Notes: generated by a model from the letters alone, not told the origin. A stretch of 64,000 nt of DNA from Prochlorococcus sp. scB241_528O2 (GCA_000634115.1 JFLJ01000156.1:62001-126000); one strand, 5' to 3'; shown: positions 19,747-29,159, counted from the stretch's first letter. Numbers and translations: made by a program.

Positions 19747-22700
19747 ATGCAGGAGAGTATCAAAAGAATCGTTTGGCCATATCAAGATAGTTATTCACCA
19801 AATGGAATAATTGGTGAGAAAGATGCTTGTGGAGTAGGTTTCATAGCAAATGTTAAAGGAATTGCAAGCAACTGGATCCTAAAACAATCCCTAAAGGGTC
19901 TTAACTGCATGGAACATAGAGGAGGCTGTGGAGGTGATAGTGATTCAGGAGATGGAGCAGGTATTTTATGTTCAATTCCTTGGGAATTTCTTGATGAAGA
20001 AATGAACATAACAAATAAAAAAGACTTTACTAGAGGCTTAGGGATGGTTTTCATGCCTAATAACAAACAAAAAATTAAAGAATGTAAATCAATATGTGAA
20101 GAGGAAGCTAAAAAATTAAGAGTCAAAACAACATTGTGGAGAACTGTACCTGTTAATAATGAAATATTAGGTCCTTTAGCTAAGGCAAATGCTCCATTCA
20201 TAAGTCAGTGGATTCTATACATAGACAAAAAAGATAATCAGAATATTGAAAAGCTTTTATTCTTATTAAGGAAAAGAATTGAAAAAAAAATAAGAGAATC
20301 ATTTAAAAACGATGTTGGAGATTGTGAATTCTATTTCGCCTCACTAAGCTCTCAAACAGTTGTATATAAAGGTATGGTTAGGTCTGAAATATTATCTGAG
20401 TTTTATCAAGATCTAAAAAAAGATAGTTTTAAGGTCTCATTTTCTGTTTACCATCGGAGGTTTAGTACCAATACACTCCCAAAATGGCCTCTAGCTCAGC
20501 CAATGAGGTTTTTAGGTCATAACGGAGAAATAAACACTCTTTTAGGAAATATCAACTGGGCTAAAGCGTCAGAAACACATATTGATGATTTTTGGGGAGA
20601 TTTATCTAATGAAATTAAGCCAATTGTAGATATAAATAAAAGTGATTCATCCAATCTTGACGCAACCCTTGAAATTAATGTGCGTTCAGGTCAACCCATT
20701 ACTGACTCATTATTAAAACTTGTTCCCGAAGCATTTAGAGATCAACCTGAACTTGAACAGAGAGAAGATATTAAAGCATTTTATGAGTATTCTGCGAGCC
20801 TTCAAGAAGCCTGGGATGGTCCTGCTCTCCTTGTATTTGCTGATGGAAATTTCGTTGGGGCAACGCTTGATAGAAATGGTTTAAGACCCGCAAGATATTC
20901 AATCACAAATGATGGTTTTGTAATAATGGGTTCCGAAACAGGTGTGGTAGATCTTGTAGAGGAAAGAGTAATTGAAAAAGGTAGATTAGGACCAGGACAA
21001 ATGTTGGCTGTAGATTTTCATCAAAATAGAATCCTAAGAAATTGGGAAGTGAAATCTGAAGCAGCTCAAAGAAATAACTATAAAAATCTCCTAAAAAAAA
21101 GAACCGTAACAATTGAAAAAAATAAATGGTTTATAGACTGTAAACTAAAAGACCTTGAGTTGTTACAACAACAAACTGCATACGGTTTTTCAGCGGAAGA
21201 TAATGATCTTATCCTAGATTCAATGGCTTCATTAGCTAAAGAGCCTACTTATTGTATGGGGGATGATATCCCATTAGCGGTGCTTTCTTCGAAGCCCCAC
21301 ATTTTATTTGACTATTTCAAGCAAAGATTTGCGCAAGTTACTAATCCTCCTATTGACCCTCTAAGAGAAAAACTAGTAATGAGTTTAGAAATGCATCTTG
21401 GAGAAAGAGCTACACCATTTGAGATTAAAGATTCTAAACCATTTATTCATTTAAAAACTCCAATCCTCACAGAGAAAGAACTTATATCAATAAAAACATC
21501 AGAAATTAAATCTCAAACAATTTCAAGTTTGTTTGATATTGAGGAAGGTGTTCAAGGCTTAGAGAAACAATTAAACGCAATATGTAAACAGAGTGAGATC
21601 TCTATCAAAGAAGGTTGCTCTTTAATTATTATTTCTGATAAAGGAATTAATCCAAAAAAGACTTTCATTCCTCCCTTACTTGCTATTGGAGCAATTCATC
21701 ATTATCTTCTTAAAAAAGAAATACGACTAAAAGCTTCATTAATAATTGAGACAGGTCAATGTTGGAGTACACATCACTTAGCTTGTTTGATTGGTTATGG
21801 TGCAAGTGGAGTTTGCCCATGGTTAACCTTCGAAGCAGGAAGGCACTGGTTAAAACATCCAAAAACTCAAAAACTTATAGATAGCAAAAAGATAAATTCC
21901 TTATCAATAATTGATGTTCAAGAAAATATAAAAAAAGCTTTAGAAGACGGTCTGAGAAAAATTCTTTCTAAAATAGGAATCTCGCTTTTGTCTAGTTACC
22001 ATGGTGCTCAGATTTTTGAAGCCGTAGGCCTTGGTTCTGACTTAATACAAATTGCTTTTGATGGGACAACAAGCCGAATTGCTGGAATAACATTAAAAGA
22101 ATTAGCTAATGAAACAATTTCAATACACACAAAAGCCTACCCAGAGATCGACTTAAAAAAATTAGAATTTTTAGGATTTGTACAATTTAGAAATAATGGA
22201 GAATATCACTCTAATAATCCCGAGATGTCTAAAGTTTTACATTCGGCAGTAAAAGAAGGTCCAGGATACGATCATTTTGAAACTTATAAAAAACTAATCA
22301 GTAATAGGCCGACAACATCTTTAAGAGATTTACTAACAATTAGTTCAAAAAGAAAAAGCATTCCATTAGAGGAAGTTGAAAGTGTTGAATCAATTTGCAA
22401 AAGGTTTTGCACTGGAGGAATGAGTTTGGGTGCATTATCAAGAGAAGCACATGAAGTGTTAGCAGTTGCAATGAATAGAATTGGTGGCAAAAGTAATAGT
22501 GGCGAAGGGGGAGAAGATCCAGCTCGATTTAATGTTTTAAATGATATTGATGAAAATACTCAATCAGCGACATTGCCATTTATCAAAGGTCTAGAAAATG
22601 GAGACTCCGCATGCTCAGCTATTAAACAAATAGCATCAGGTAGATTTGGAGTTACACCTGAATATTTAAGAAGTGGTAAACAACTAGAAATTAAGATGGC

Positions 22701-24321
22701 TCAAGGTGCAAAACCTGGCGAAGGGGGACAATTGCCCGGTCCAAAAGTTGATTCTTATATTGCAAAATTAAGAAATAGTAAACCAGGAGTAGCCCTTATA
22801 TCTCCTCCACCTCATCATGATATTTATTCAATTGAAGATTTAGCTCAACTAATCCACGACTTACACCAAGTCCATCCAAAAGCTAAGGTAAGCGTAAAAC
22901 TTGTTTCTGAAATTGGTATTGGCACTATTGCTGCTGGAGTAAGCAAAGCGAATGCAGATGTAATTCAAATTTCCGGACATGACGGAGGTACAGGAGCTTC
23001 ACCTCTAAGTTCTATTAAACATGCAGGTTTACCTTGGGAACTAGGTGTCGCCGAGGTTCATAAATCTCTCTTAGAAAATAACTTACGTGAAAGAGTAATT
23101 TTAAGAACTGATGGAGGTCTTAAAACAGGCTGGGATGTAGTTATTGCAGCTTTACTAGGTGCTGAAGAATACGGTTTTGGTTCTGTAGCTATGATTGCTG
23201 AAGGATGCATAATGGCTAGGGTTTGTCATACAAACAAGTGTCCTGTTGGAGTTGCTACTCAAAAAGAAGAATTAAGAAAACGATTTAAAGGTATTCCTGA
23301 AAATGTAGTCAATTTTTTCTTGTATATTGCTGAAGAAGTCAGACAAATAATGTGTAGCATAGGTGTTGCTAATATGGACGAACTGATTGGTAATCAAGAA
23401 TTTCTTTACACAAGAAATATCGACCTTCCAAAAACTTCTAATATTGATGTTTCTTCTTTAGTAAATAATAAATGTTCAACTAATGATAGATCATGGTTAA
23501 AACATTCAAAAAATGCTCATAGTAATGGTTATGTATTAGAAGACGAGTTCTTGTCTGATGCTGAATTCATATTTTCAATAAAAAATCACGAAAAATTAAC
23601 CAAAGAAATTGAGATAAAAAATACAGATAGAAGTGTTTGTGCGAAAATATCAGGCGAAATAGCAGAACTTCATGGCAACACTGGATTCAATGGCGAACTC
23701 AACTTGAATTTCAAAGGATATGCAGGACAGAGCTTTGGTGCTTTTTTATTAAAGGGAATGAATGTTCAATTAATCGGAGAAGCTAATGATTATGTTTGTA
23801 AAGGAATGAATGGAGGAATACTCACAATAATTCCACCAAAAATAGATAAGACCTCCTGCGAACAAGTTATCCTAGGAAATACTTGCCTTTATGGAGCAAC
23901 AGGTGGAAAATTATTTGCATTAGGAAAATCGGGAGAAAGATTTGCAGTAAGAAATAGTGGGGCTACAGCAGTAACCGAGGGAGCAGGTGATCATTGTTGT
24001 GAATACATGACCGGTGGGAAAGTCGTTATTCTAGGTTCTACAGGAAGAAATATTGGTGCTGGCATGACTGGTGGAATAGCTTTTATACTCGATGAGAATA
24101 ATGATTTAAGTAATAAAGTGAATAAGGAAATAGTTAGCATTCATAAAATAACTTCATCAAAGCAGGAAGATATCTTGTTGGAAATTATTAGAGAATATCA
24201 AGCAAAAACAAATAGCTTAAAGGCTGCCAAAATAATTGAAAATTGGTCTCATTTCAAGAGTACTTTCAAATTAATTGTTCCCCCAAGCGAAGAAGAGATG
24301 CTTGGCATAAAGAAAATGTAA
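19747..24321 (+). CDS. gltB: Ferredoxin-dependent glutamate synthase
   Basis: A 1524-aa GOGAT that makes two glutamates from glutamine and 2-oxoglutarate, completing ammonium assimilation. A 27-residue propeptide precedes the nucleophile Cys28 (KDACGVGFIA) of the class II amidotransferase domain. The central and FMN-binding synthase domains follow (NSGEGGEDPARF; ISPPPHHDIYSIEDLAQL), then the 3Fe-4S cysteines in CHTNKCPVGVATQ with the preceding Cys, and the C-terminal GXGXG beta-helix (GGIAFILDENND). No small NADPH subunit gene is next to it, consistent with the ferredoxin type (also called glsF or gltS). A YciI-like gene follows with no gap. Confidence 0.96.
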   Translation: MQESIKRIVWPYQDSYSPNGIIGEKDACGVGFIANVKGIASNWILKQSLKGLNCMEHRGGCGGDSDSGDGAGILCSIPWEFLDEEMNITNKKDFTRGLGMVFMPNNKQKIKECKSICEEEAKKLRVKTTLWRTVPVNNEILGPLAKANAPFISQWILYIDKKDNQNIEKLLFLLRKRIEKKIRESFKNDVGDCEFYFASLSSQTVVYKGMVRSEILSEFYQDLKKDSFKVSFSVYHRRFSTNTLPKWPLAQPMRFLGHNGEINTLLGNINWAKASETHIDDFWGDLSNEIKPIVDINKSDSSNLDATLEINVRSGQPITDSLLKLVPEAFRDQPELEQREDIKAFYEYSASLQEAWDGPALLVFADGNFVGATLDRNGLRPARYSITNDGFVIMGSETGVVDLVEERVIEKGRLGPGQMLAVDFHQNRILRNWEVKSEAAQRNNYKNLLKKRTVTIEKNKWFIDCKLKDLELLQQQTAYGFSAEDNDLILDSMASLAKEPTYCMGDDIPLAVLSSKPHILFDYFKQRFAQVTNPPIDPLREKLVMSLEMHLGERATPFEIKDSKPFIHLKTPILTEKELISIKTSEIKSQTISSLFDIEEGVQGLEKQLNAICKQSEISIKEGCSLIIISDKGINPKKTFIPPLLAIGAIHHYLLKKEIRLKASLIIETGQCWSTHHLACLIGYGASGVCPWLTFEAGRHWLKHPKTQKLIDSKKINSLSIIDVQENIKKALEDGLRKILSKIGISLLSSYHGAQIFEAVGLGSDLIQIAFDGTTSRIAGITLKELANETISIHTKAYPEIDLKKLEFLGFVQFRNNGEYHSNNPEMSKVLHSAVKEGPGYDHFETYKKLISNRPTTSLRDLLTISSKRKSIPLEEVESVESICKRFCTGGMSLGALSREAHEVLAVAMNRIGGKSNSGEGGEDPARFNVLNDIDENTQSATLPFIKGLENGDSACSAIKQIASGRFGVTPEYLRSGKQLEIKMAQGAKPGEGGQLPGPKVDSYIAKLRNSKPGVALISPPPHHDIYSIEDLAQLIHDLHQVHPKAKVSVKLVSEIGIGTIAAGVSKANADVIQISGHDGGTGASPLSSIKHAGLPWELGVAEVHKSLLENNLRERVILRTDGGLKTGWDVVIAALLGAEEYGFGSVAMIAEGCIMARVCHTNKCPVGVATQKEELRKRFKGIPENVVNFFLYIAEEVRQIMCSIGVANMDELIGNQEFLYTRNIDLPKTSNIDVSSLVNNKCSTNDRSWLKHSKNAHSNGYVLEDEFLSDAEFIFSIKNHEKLTKEIEIKNTDRSVCAKISGEIAELHGNTGFNGELNLNFKGYAGQSFGAFLLKGMNVQLIGEANDYVCKGMNGGILTIIPPKIDKTSCEQVILGNTCLYGATGGKLFALGKSGERFAVRNSGATAVTEGAGDHCCEYMTGGKVVILGSTGRNIGAGMTGGIAFILDENNDLSNKVNKEIVSIHKITSSKQEDILLEIIREYQAKTNSLKAAKIIENWSHFKSTFKLIVPPSEEEMLGIKKM

Positions 24322-24621
24322 ATGCCTTTTTTTGTAAAAACTGAAATTATAAAAAAAGAATATTTAATTAATAATAATTTAAAACGAAAAATAATTAACG
24401 AACATATTGATTGGATAAAAAAATTAAAAAAAGATGGAATCAATATAAAAAGTGGGTTTTTGGTAGATGAGTTAAAGAGGCCAGGTGATGGCGGATTACT
24501 TATTATTGAGATGAATAATTATAAAAATGCGCTAAAAGTCATTAAGAATGATCCGATGATTAAAAATGATCTAGTTGAATGGAAATTAAATGAGTGGGTA
24601 GAGTCAAATAAACAACAATGA
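24322..24621 (+). CDS. YciI-like (YCII domain) protein
   Basis: A 99-aa protein whose ATG follows directly on the gltB stop, so translation is probably coupled. The pattern HIDWIKKLKKDGINIKSGFLVDE, then GGLLIIEMNNYKNALKVIKNDPMI...WKLNEW fits the YCII ferredoxin-like fold, which often has a His-Asp pair near residues 33-34 as here. Its reaction is unknown. Linkage to GOGAT hints at a role in nitrogen metabolism, which is inference only. It converges with lipA with no spacer. Confidence 0.7.
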   Translation: MPFFVKTEIIKKEYLINNNLKRKIINEHIDWIKKLKKDGINIKSGFLVDELKRPGDGGLLIIEMNNYKNALKVIKNDPMIKNDLVEWKLNEWVESNKQQ

Positions 24622-25515
24622 CTATCTTGGATACTTTTTCATAAGTTTTTGAATCTCTTCAGCATGATAACTGCTTCGAGTTAAAGGAGAACTAACTACT
24701 TGCATAAAATCCAAATCTTTTTCCCCGAAAACTTTAAAATAATTAAATTTTGAGGGACTCACAAATCTTTGAACGGGTAAATGATTAGGGCCAGGAGATA
24801 AATATTGGCCGATAGTGACAATATCAACGAAATTACTTTTTAAATCCTTAAGAAGACTTAAGACCTCCTCATCTTTTTCTCCTAAGCCAAGCATAAAGCC
24901 TGACTTTGTATAAACTTTGGAAGAGTAGTCTTTGGTTCTTTTTAGTAACTCAAGGGTTCTCTCATATTTACCCTGGGGTCTTACTTTTTTATACAGAGAA
25001 TGTACAGTCTCAATATTGTGGTTTAAAACGTTTGGATTTGAATCAAGAACTTTTTCAAGTGCTTTCCAGTTACCACAAAAATCAGGGATTAAAAGCTCAA
25101 TAGTAGTTTCAGGAGATTTTTTTCTTACTTGATGAACACATTCAAAAAATTGAGATGCGCCACCATCCTCAAGATCGTCTCTATTAACTGATGTGATTAC
25201 GACATGTTTAAGATTCATTCTATAAACGGCTTCAGCTAGACGATATGGTTCTGTTGGATCTAATTCTCTTTTAGATCTATCAAAATCAATATCGCAATAT
25301 GGACAAGCCCTTGTACAACCAGGTCCCATTATGAGAAAAGTCGCAGTTCCACTAGCAAAACATTCACCAATATTTGGGCAGCTTGCTTCCTGACATACAG
25401 TATTGAGATTTAAATCATTTAACAAATTTGCAGTATTTCCAATTCTCTCTACTTGCGGAGCTTTTACTCTTAACCAATCAGGTTTTGAAATTAAACTATT
25501 AGGATTATTAGTCAA
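24622..25515 (-). CDS. lipA: Lipoyl synthase
   Basis: A 297-aa radical SAM enzyme that inserts two sulfurs into octanoyl chains on lipoyl domains. The auxiliary cluster cysteines are in [12 protein letters not shown], and the radical SAM cluster in [12 protein letters not shown]-terminal RSSYHAEE has the conserved RSSY serine that ligates the auxiliary cluster. Length is normal. The ATG at 25515 is chosen; many cyanobacteria carry two lipA copies and the other is not in this window. Confidence 0.95.
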   Translation of the reverse strand: MTNNPNSLISKPDWLRVKAPQVERIGNTANLLNDLNLNTVCQEASCPNIGECFASGTATFLIMGPGCTRACPYCDIDFDRSKRELDPTEPYRLAEAVYRMNLKHVVITSVNRDDLEDGGASQFFECVHQVRKKSPETTIELLIPDFCGNWKALEKVLDSNPNVLNHNIETVHSLYKKVRPQGKYERTLELLKRTKDYSSKVYTKSGFMLGLGEKDEEVLSLLKDLKSNFVDIVTIGQYLSPGPNHLPVQRFVSPSKFNYFKVFGEKDLDFMQVVSSPLTRSSYHAEEIQKLMKKYPR

Positions 25516-25859
25516 ATTAATTTTTTCTTGCCTGTCATCTTATTTTACTAAAAACAATTTGAATTAACTATTAATAATTTCAAAAATCAAGCTTATTCAT
25601 TAGAAGTCAAAAATAAATGAATTTAACTGGTCCATCAAAAATTTGGAAAATCCTAATTCAAGTTACTAATTTACAAAATATTTTTGTTTCATCAACTAAA
25701 ATTCAAACAGTATTTAGAACGTTCTTTTTAAGACAGATATCAGAACAATAAAATAAAACACTAAAATTTATTATTTCTTTGTAGAAATATAATTTTTTGT
25801 ACTAAAAAGTGTTTTTTAATTAATTTATTGATACAGTAAAAAATATATGTAATAAAACA
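25516..25859. other. 344-base AT-rich spacer with a possible tiny ORF and weak terminator
   Basis: No recognised gene. It holds the lipA promoter side, a 44-codon ORF at 25617-25751, and a hairpin TATTTCT-TTGT-AGAAATA (25772-25789) followed by a short T-run (25793-25798) that looks like a weak plus-strand terminator. An imperfect AACACT...AGTGTT pairing spans the same area. The recombinase-like gene follows from a TTG. Confidence 0.4.
25617..25751 (+). CDS. Possible 44-aa protein, unrecognised
   Basis: ATG-to-TAA ORF beginning MNLTGPSKIWKILIQVT and ending FFLRQISEQ; basic, with scattered hydrophobics and no membrane helix or known motif. A weak hairpin plus T-run begins 21 bases after the stop, which would suit a short transcript. 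No Shine-Dalgarno is seen. A 44-codon ORF can arise by chance in such AT-rich DNA, so this is only a candidate. Confidence 0.25.
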   Translation: MNLTGPSKIWKILIQVTNLQNIFVSSTKIQTVFRTFFLRQISEQ

Positions 25860-26483
25860 TTGACTTTTGAATTTAAAAGAAAACGTCTTTTACTATCCGA
25901 AAAAAATAAAAACTCTAAAGCTATAGGTTATGCTAGAGCAACTCATAATGAATTTGAATATTTAGATAAGCAAATAAAATTTTTAAAGGAAGAAGGTTGC
26001 AGTGTAGTGTTCTCTGAATTTGTAAGCTTGGATGAAGAAATCAAACCTCAACTCAATAAAGCAATAAATTTTTTATCTAAAGGAGATGAATTAATAATAA
26101 CTGAGCTTGATCGGGCATTTAAAAATAAAAAAGAATGTTTAGTGACAATAAATAAACTTATTAATAATGATATAAAATTGCGAACTTTGAATGGTTTTTT
26201 TGCGTCTAATGATTCCTCTAAAATATTTTCTTCAATTTTTAAGATTTTATATGAATTAGATAATTTAGAAGACAAAAGTTTGAGTGAGAGAAAAAAAGAA
26301 AAACTATTACGCAGAAAATTATCTGGAAATAATTTAGGAGGCAGGCCAAAGATAAGTCCTTTAAAAGAATCTCTAGTAATCAGATTGCGTAATGAAGGAC
26401 ATTCATATCGTTCAATCAGATCACAAACAGGAATTGCTTTGTCAACAATAAGGAGAGTAATTTTAGAAGGAGAATTAACTTAA
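25860..26483 (+). CDS. Degenerate serine-recombinase (resolvase/invertase) homologue
   Basis: A 207-aa protein from a TTG start. Residues 20-120 align by eye with the resolvase catalytic domain (GYAR..., LKEEGC, KGDELIITELDRAF). Against gamma-delta resolvase the nucleophile Ser10 is T28, Arg45 is K62 and Arg71 is K88, while Arg8 (R26) and Arg68 (R85) remain. Lacking the serine, it is unlikely to recombine DNA. The C-terminus (GGRPKISPLKESLVIRLRNEG, then YRSIRSQTGIALSTIRRVI) is an intact Hin-type helix-turn-helix, so a DNA-binding or regulatory role is inferred. A 70-aa gene follows after one base. No inverted repeats or transposon ends are visible. Confidence 0.75.
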   Translation: MTFEFKRKRLLLSEKNKNSKAIGYARATHNEFEYLDKQIKFLKEEGCSVVFSEFVSLDEEIKPQLNKAINFLSKGDELIITELDRAFKNKKECLVTINKLINNDIKLRTLNGFFASNDSSKIFSSIFKILYELDNLEDKSLSERKKEKLLRRKLSGNNLGGRPKISPLKESLVIRLRNEGHSYRSIRSQTGIALSTIRRVILEGELT

Positions 26484-26484
26484 A

Positions 26485-26697
26485 ATGAAGGATAAAGAAA
26501 TTGAAAATTTAATTAAAGAAAATTTGAAAGATACAGCATTGCGAATTTATGAATTAGATAATGAAGATAGAAAAAGTTTGTTAGCAGAATACAGAGAATG
26601 GATTATTAATGAATTAGATTTTGAAGAAGTAATGATGTTACCTTATGAAGCTTACACTGACAAATTAGATTCTAATTTATTAGACGATTCACTGTAG
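26485..26697 (+). CDS. Small acidic protein linked to the resolvase homologue
   Basis: A 70-aa protein, unrecognised, that begins one base after the recombinase-like gene stops, so the two are probably co-translated. About 20 Asp/Glu against 9 Lys/Arg give strong net negative charge. It is predicted mostly helical (KEIENLIKENLKDTALRIYEL, EDRKSLLAEYREWI), with no membrane segment, cysteine or catalytic motif. An acidic partner of a DNA-binding protein could modulate it or mimic DNA; that is inference. It converges with the serine hydrolase gene, 3 bases apart. Confidence 0.65.
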   Translation: MKDKEIENLIKENLKDTALRIYELDNEDRKSLLAEYREWIINELDFEEVMMLPYEAYTDKLDSNLLDDSL

Positions 26698-26700
26698 GCC

Positions 26701-27606
26701 TTAATAATAAATATATCGCTTATTAAATTTATATACTTCTTTTGCGATTAAGGGCAGAAAGGAAGTATCTTTGGAATACTTTTCTCCATTACAAAAAACG
26801 ACTAATAAAGTTTGTAGAGAGTTACTATTAATCCACCAAGCAGAATCATGTCTAACTTCAGACATTAAGCCTGCTTTACTCCAGAGATTAATGCTTTCTG
26901 GTAATCCTGCACCTAAAAAACCATCTATTTGATTAAAAAAATCTTTTTTAAGAAAATCTTTATGTAAATTTCTTTTTAAAAAACTTCTCAAATTTAAGTC
27001 ATTTTTTTGATAATCAATATGAATCATTATTTCCTCCAAAACCCTTGCAGCTGAATCAGTAGTCATTGCATTTCTATTTTTATTTTCAAATCCATAAAAT
27101 TCTTTTTCACGGCCAAATGGTCCATCATCCCAAGTCTTTTGACAGCAATTGATACCAATCAATTCATCCCAATTTAAATCATTCAGCCAATCATTAATTA
27201 TACTTCTTTGATATTTCCAATTTTCCCATAATTCTCCCTCAATACAGGGGCCACTTGTTGTTCCAGTAAGTAAATCAATTAAAAAGCTTGTCGCATTGTT
27301 ACTTGAGAAAGATAACATCTTCCTTACAGCATCAATGATTTCATCTGACAATAATAAACGTCCTTTCTTAATCCAATAATATGCAGCTAGGCCATAAACC
27401 AACTTTACTACACTAGCAGGATAAATCATTTTTTTATTATTAATACCAGATCCAAAACCTTTAAATACGATTTTATTTTCAATTTTGTAGTTGATCCAAG
27501 TTATAGAAATATCTTCTCTTGAAAAATCTTTATTATAAGAGCATACTCTCCCTAAAATATCATTTAAGGCTAGACCCATCTCTTTATTTAAATAGTAGAA
27601 AGACAT
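26701..27606 (-). CDS. Beta-lactamase/DD-peptidase-like serine hydrolase
   Basis: A 301-aa protein of the class A beta-lactamase/penicillin-binding fold. Motifs seen are SVVK (S65, K68), SSN at 101-103 in the place of SDN, and KAG (244-246) in the place of KTG, followed by a beta-strand ending HDSAWWI. No signal peptide is visible, so location is unclear. The natural role is more likely peptidoglycan handling than drug resistance. The ATG at 27606 is 3 bases from the divergent NlpC/P60 start; Met10 (27579) is an alternative that would leave more room for promoters. Confidence 0.75.
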   Translation of the reverse strand: MSFYYLNKEMGLALNDILGRVCSYNKDFSREDISITWINYKIENKIVFKGFGSGINNKKMIYPASVVKLVYGLAAYYWIKKGRLLLSDEIIDAVRKMLSFSSNNATSFLIDLLTGTTSGPCIEGELWENWKYQRSIINDWLNDLNWDELIGINCCQKTWDDGPFGREKEFYGFENKNRNAMTTDSAARVLEEIMIHIDYQKNDLNLRSFLKRNLHKDFLKKDFFNQIDGFLGAGLPESINLWSKAGLMSEVRHDSAWWINSNSLQTLLVVFCNGEKYSKDTSFLPLIAKEVYKFNKRYIYY

Positions 27607-27609
27607 TGT

Positions 27610-28368
27610 ATGGAAAATTATAAAGACCCTATCTCACTATTTAAACAAACAAATTTTTCAAAGACTATTTGGTGGAAATTAAAAGTTAATATTTCTGGAT
27701 ATCAAAATGAAACAGAAAATAAGTTAGTTACAGAAATTCTTAAAAATAGAATTTTTAAACTGATTTATCCAACTATTCATCAAAATACTCATAAATTTTC
27801 AAGGATTCTAATTCAACTATATGAAGATGGTTACATCTGTTGGATAAATTTAGATGGATTGATTATTGAGAAACACGAATTAACAAAAACTAAGAATTCA
27901 GGAAATGAGCAATCCTTTATCAAAGATAAAGTGCCCTCAATTTTAAAATGGATCAAGGGTCAAGCTGAGTTAAACAATGAATACCTTTGGGGAGGTACTA
28001 TAGGTCCTAATTTTGACTGTTCAGGGTTAATACAAACTGCTTTTTTTAAGCATGATATTCATTTACCTAGAGACTCTTATCAAATAAAAAGTTTTTGCAA
28101 ACATCTTTTTTATTTGAAAAAATTTAACAGAAAACTTCAACCAGGAGATCTCTTGTTCTTTGGAAAAAATAAACAGTGTGATCATATTGGAATCTACAAA
28201 GGGGATGGATTATATTACCATAGCTCTGGGAATGAGTTTGGAAGAAATGGTATAGGAATAGATACTTTAAAAGAGACTAAGGACAAAATTTCATTGCATT
28301 ATCAATCCAAGCTTATTTCCGCAGGAAGAGTTATAAGAGGATACCTATGGAATAAAACTATTAGATAG
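27610..28368 (+). CDS. NlpC/P60 family peptidoglycan endopeptidase
   Basis: A 252-aa protein. The N-terminal 90 aa look like the SH3b-type region of the Anabaena/Nostoc gamma-D-glutamyl-L-diamino acid endopeptidase, and residues 105-245 form the NlpC/P60 domain: YLWGGTIGPNFDCSGL with C137, CDHIGIY with H192 and a further His at 204. It would cleave stem peptides of muropeptides; no export signal is seen, so a recycling role is plausible. It is head-to-head with the serine hydrolase. Confidence 0.85.
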   Translation: MENYKDPISLFKQTNFSKTIWWKLKVNISGYQNETENKLVTEILKNRIFKLIYPTIHQNTHKFSRILIQLYEDGYICWINLDGLIIEKHELTKTKNSGNEQSFIKDKVPSILKWIKGQAELNNEYLWGGTIGPNFDCSGLIQTAFFKHDIHLPRDSYQIKSFCKHLFYLKKFNRKLQPGDLLFFGKNKQCDHIGIYKGDGLYYHSSGNEFGRNGIGIDTLKETKDKISLHYQSKLISAGRVIRGYLWNKTIR

Positions 28369-28424
28369 CAAACTTTTTATTATATTAATATATTAAATAT
28401 ATTATTACTTCTTTAAATTTCAAG

Positions 28425-29015
28425 TTAGCCAGTAGTCCAAATATTCTGAATTAGTTGCATGATGCTGTTTAAATGCAGTGTTCCCACAAGAAGCCATGCA
28501 AAAACCGCACCACCGCAACCACCTAGCCAAAATCCACTAGTAAAATCAGCCCACCCAGCTCTAGTAAATAAATCTGCAGGAGGATTATTAACAGTAGCAT
28601 CAGGAGGTTGGATATTAGGAGCTTTCCCTGGGGCGTTATAAAGAACTAAAAGTGCTGTCAAAATATGAACAGCGCCTATAGCAGCAAGTAATCCTGCGGT
28701 TAATGCGAAATCAGAATTTCTTAAAGGACCAGTCATAGTAAATGGACCATATAAGAGATAACCAAAAGCTGCTCCAGTTTCTAAACCTCTAAAATTTGGA
28801 GAAATTCCTTCTCTATAAAAAGGTAAATTATTTATAAAAGCTTTGGTAAAATAACCACTATTAACTGGGGTAGCTAAATTTCCAACGCAAGGATCAGCAA
28901 CTGTTTTAACAGCCCATTGTTCTGCTATACCAATATCTGTAGGTTGGACACTTTGGTCTATATATTTTTCAGGAAATTTAGGATTAGCTCCTAATGGTGT
29001 TTTTGAATCGCTCAT
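28425..29015 (-). CDS. psaL: Photosystem I subunit XI
   Basis: A 196-aa PSI membrane subunit needed for trimer/tetramer contacts. Signature stretches are [41 protein letters not shown] and [14 protein letters not shown], with three membrane helices. It lies 30 bases after psaI on the same strand. The 56-base gap downstream is almost pure A/T and may hold a weak terminator. Confidence 0.97.
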   Translation of the reverse strand: MSDSKTPLGANPKFPEKYIDQSVQPTDIGIAEQWAVKTVADPCVGNLATPVNSGYFTKAFINNLPFYREGISPNFRGLETGAAFGYLLYGPFTMTGPLRNSDFALTAGLLAAIGAVHILTALLVLYNAPGKAPNIQPPDATVNNPPADLFTRAGWADFTSGFWLGGCGGAVFAWLLVGTLHLNSIMQLIQNIWTTG

Positions 29016-29045
29016 TTTAAAAAAAGATAATGTGATAATTGATTT

Positions 29046-29159
29046 TTATTCAGTAGCTGTTATGAATCTACCTATTAATACAATAAATACAGCAGGGGCT
29101 ACCAAGCCAATCATGGGCACAAAGACCGAAGGCAGAAGATTAGAAAATTCAGATGACAT
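29046..29159 (-). CDS. psaI: Photosystem I subunit VIII
   Basis: A 37-aa single-helix PSI subunit: MSSEFSNLLPSVFVPM, then a membrane helix (IGLVAPAVFIVLIGRFI) and ATE. The frame is open further upstream to 29270, but those residues are not PsaI-like and the ATG at 29159 gives the family length. It precedes psaL, which PsaI helps to bind, in a two-gene operon. Confidence 0.92.
   Translation of the reverse strand: MSSEFSNLLPSVFVPMIGLVAPAVFIVLIGRFITATE

Noticed and set aside
26701..27606. An antibiotic-resistance beta-lactamase
   Set aside because: Altered motifs, no signal peptide and a wall-enzyme neighbour make a housekeeping role more likely.
25516..28368. A mobile element around the recombinase homologue
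   Set aside because: No terminal inverted repeats, target duplications or transposase partners are visible, and the catalytic residues are changed.
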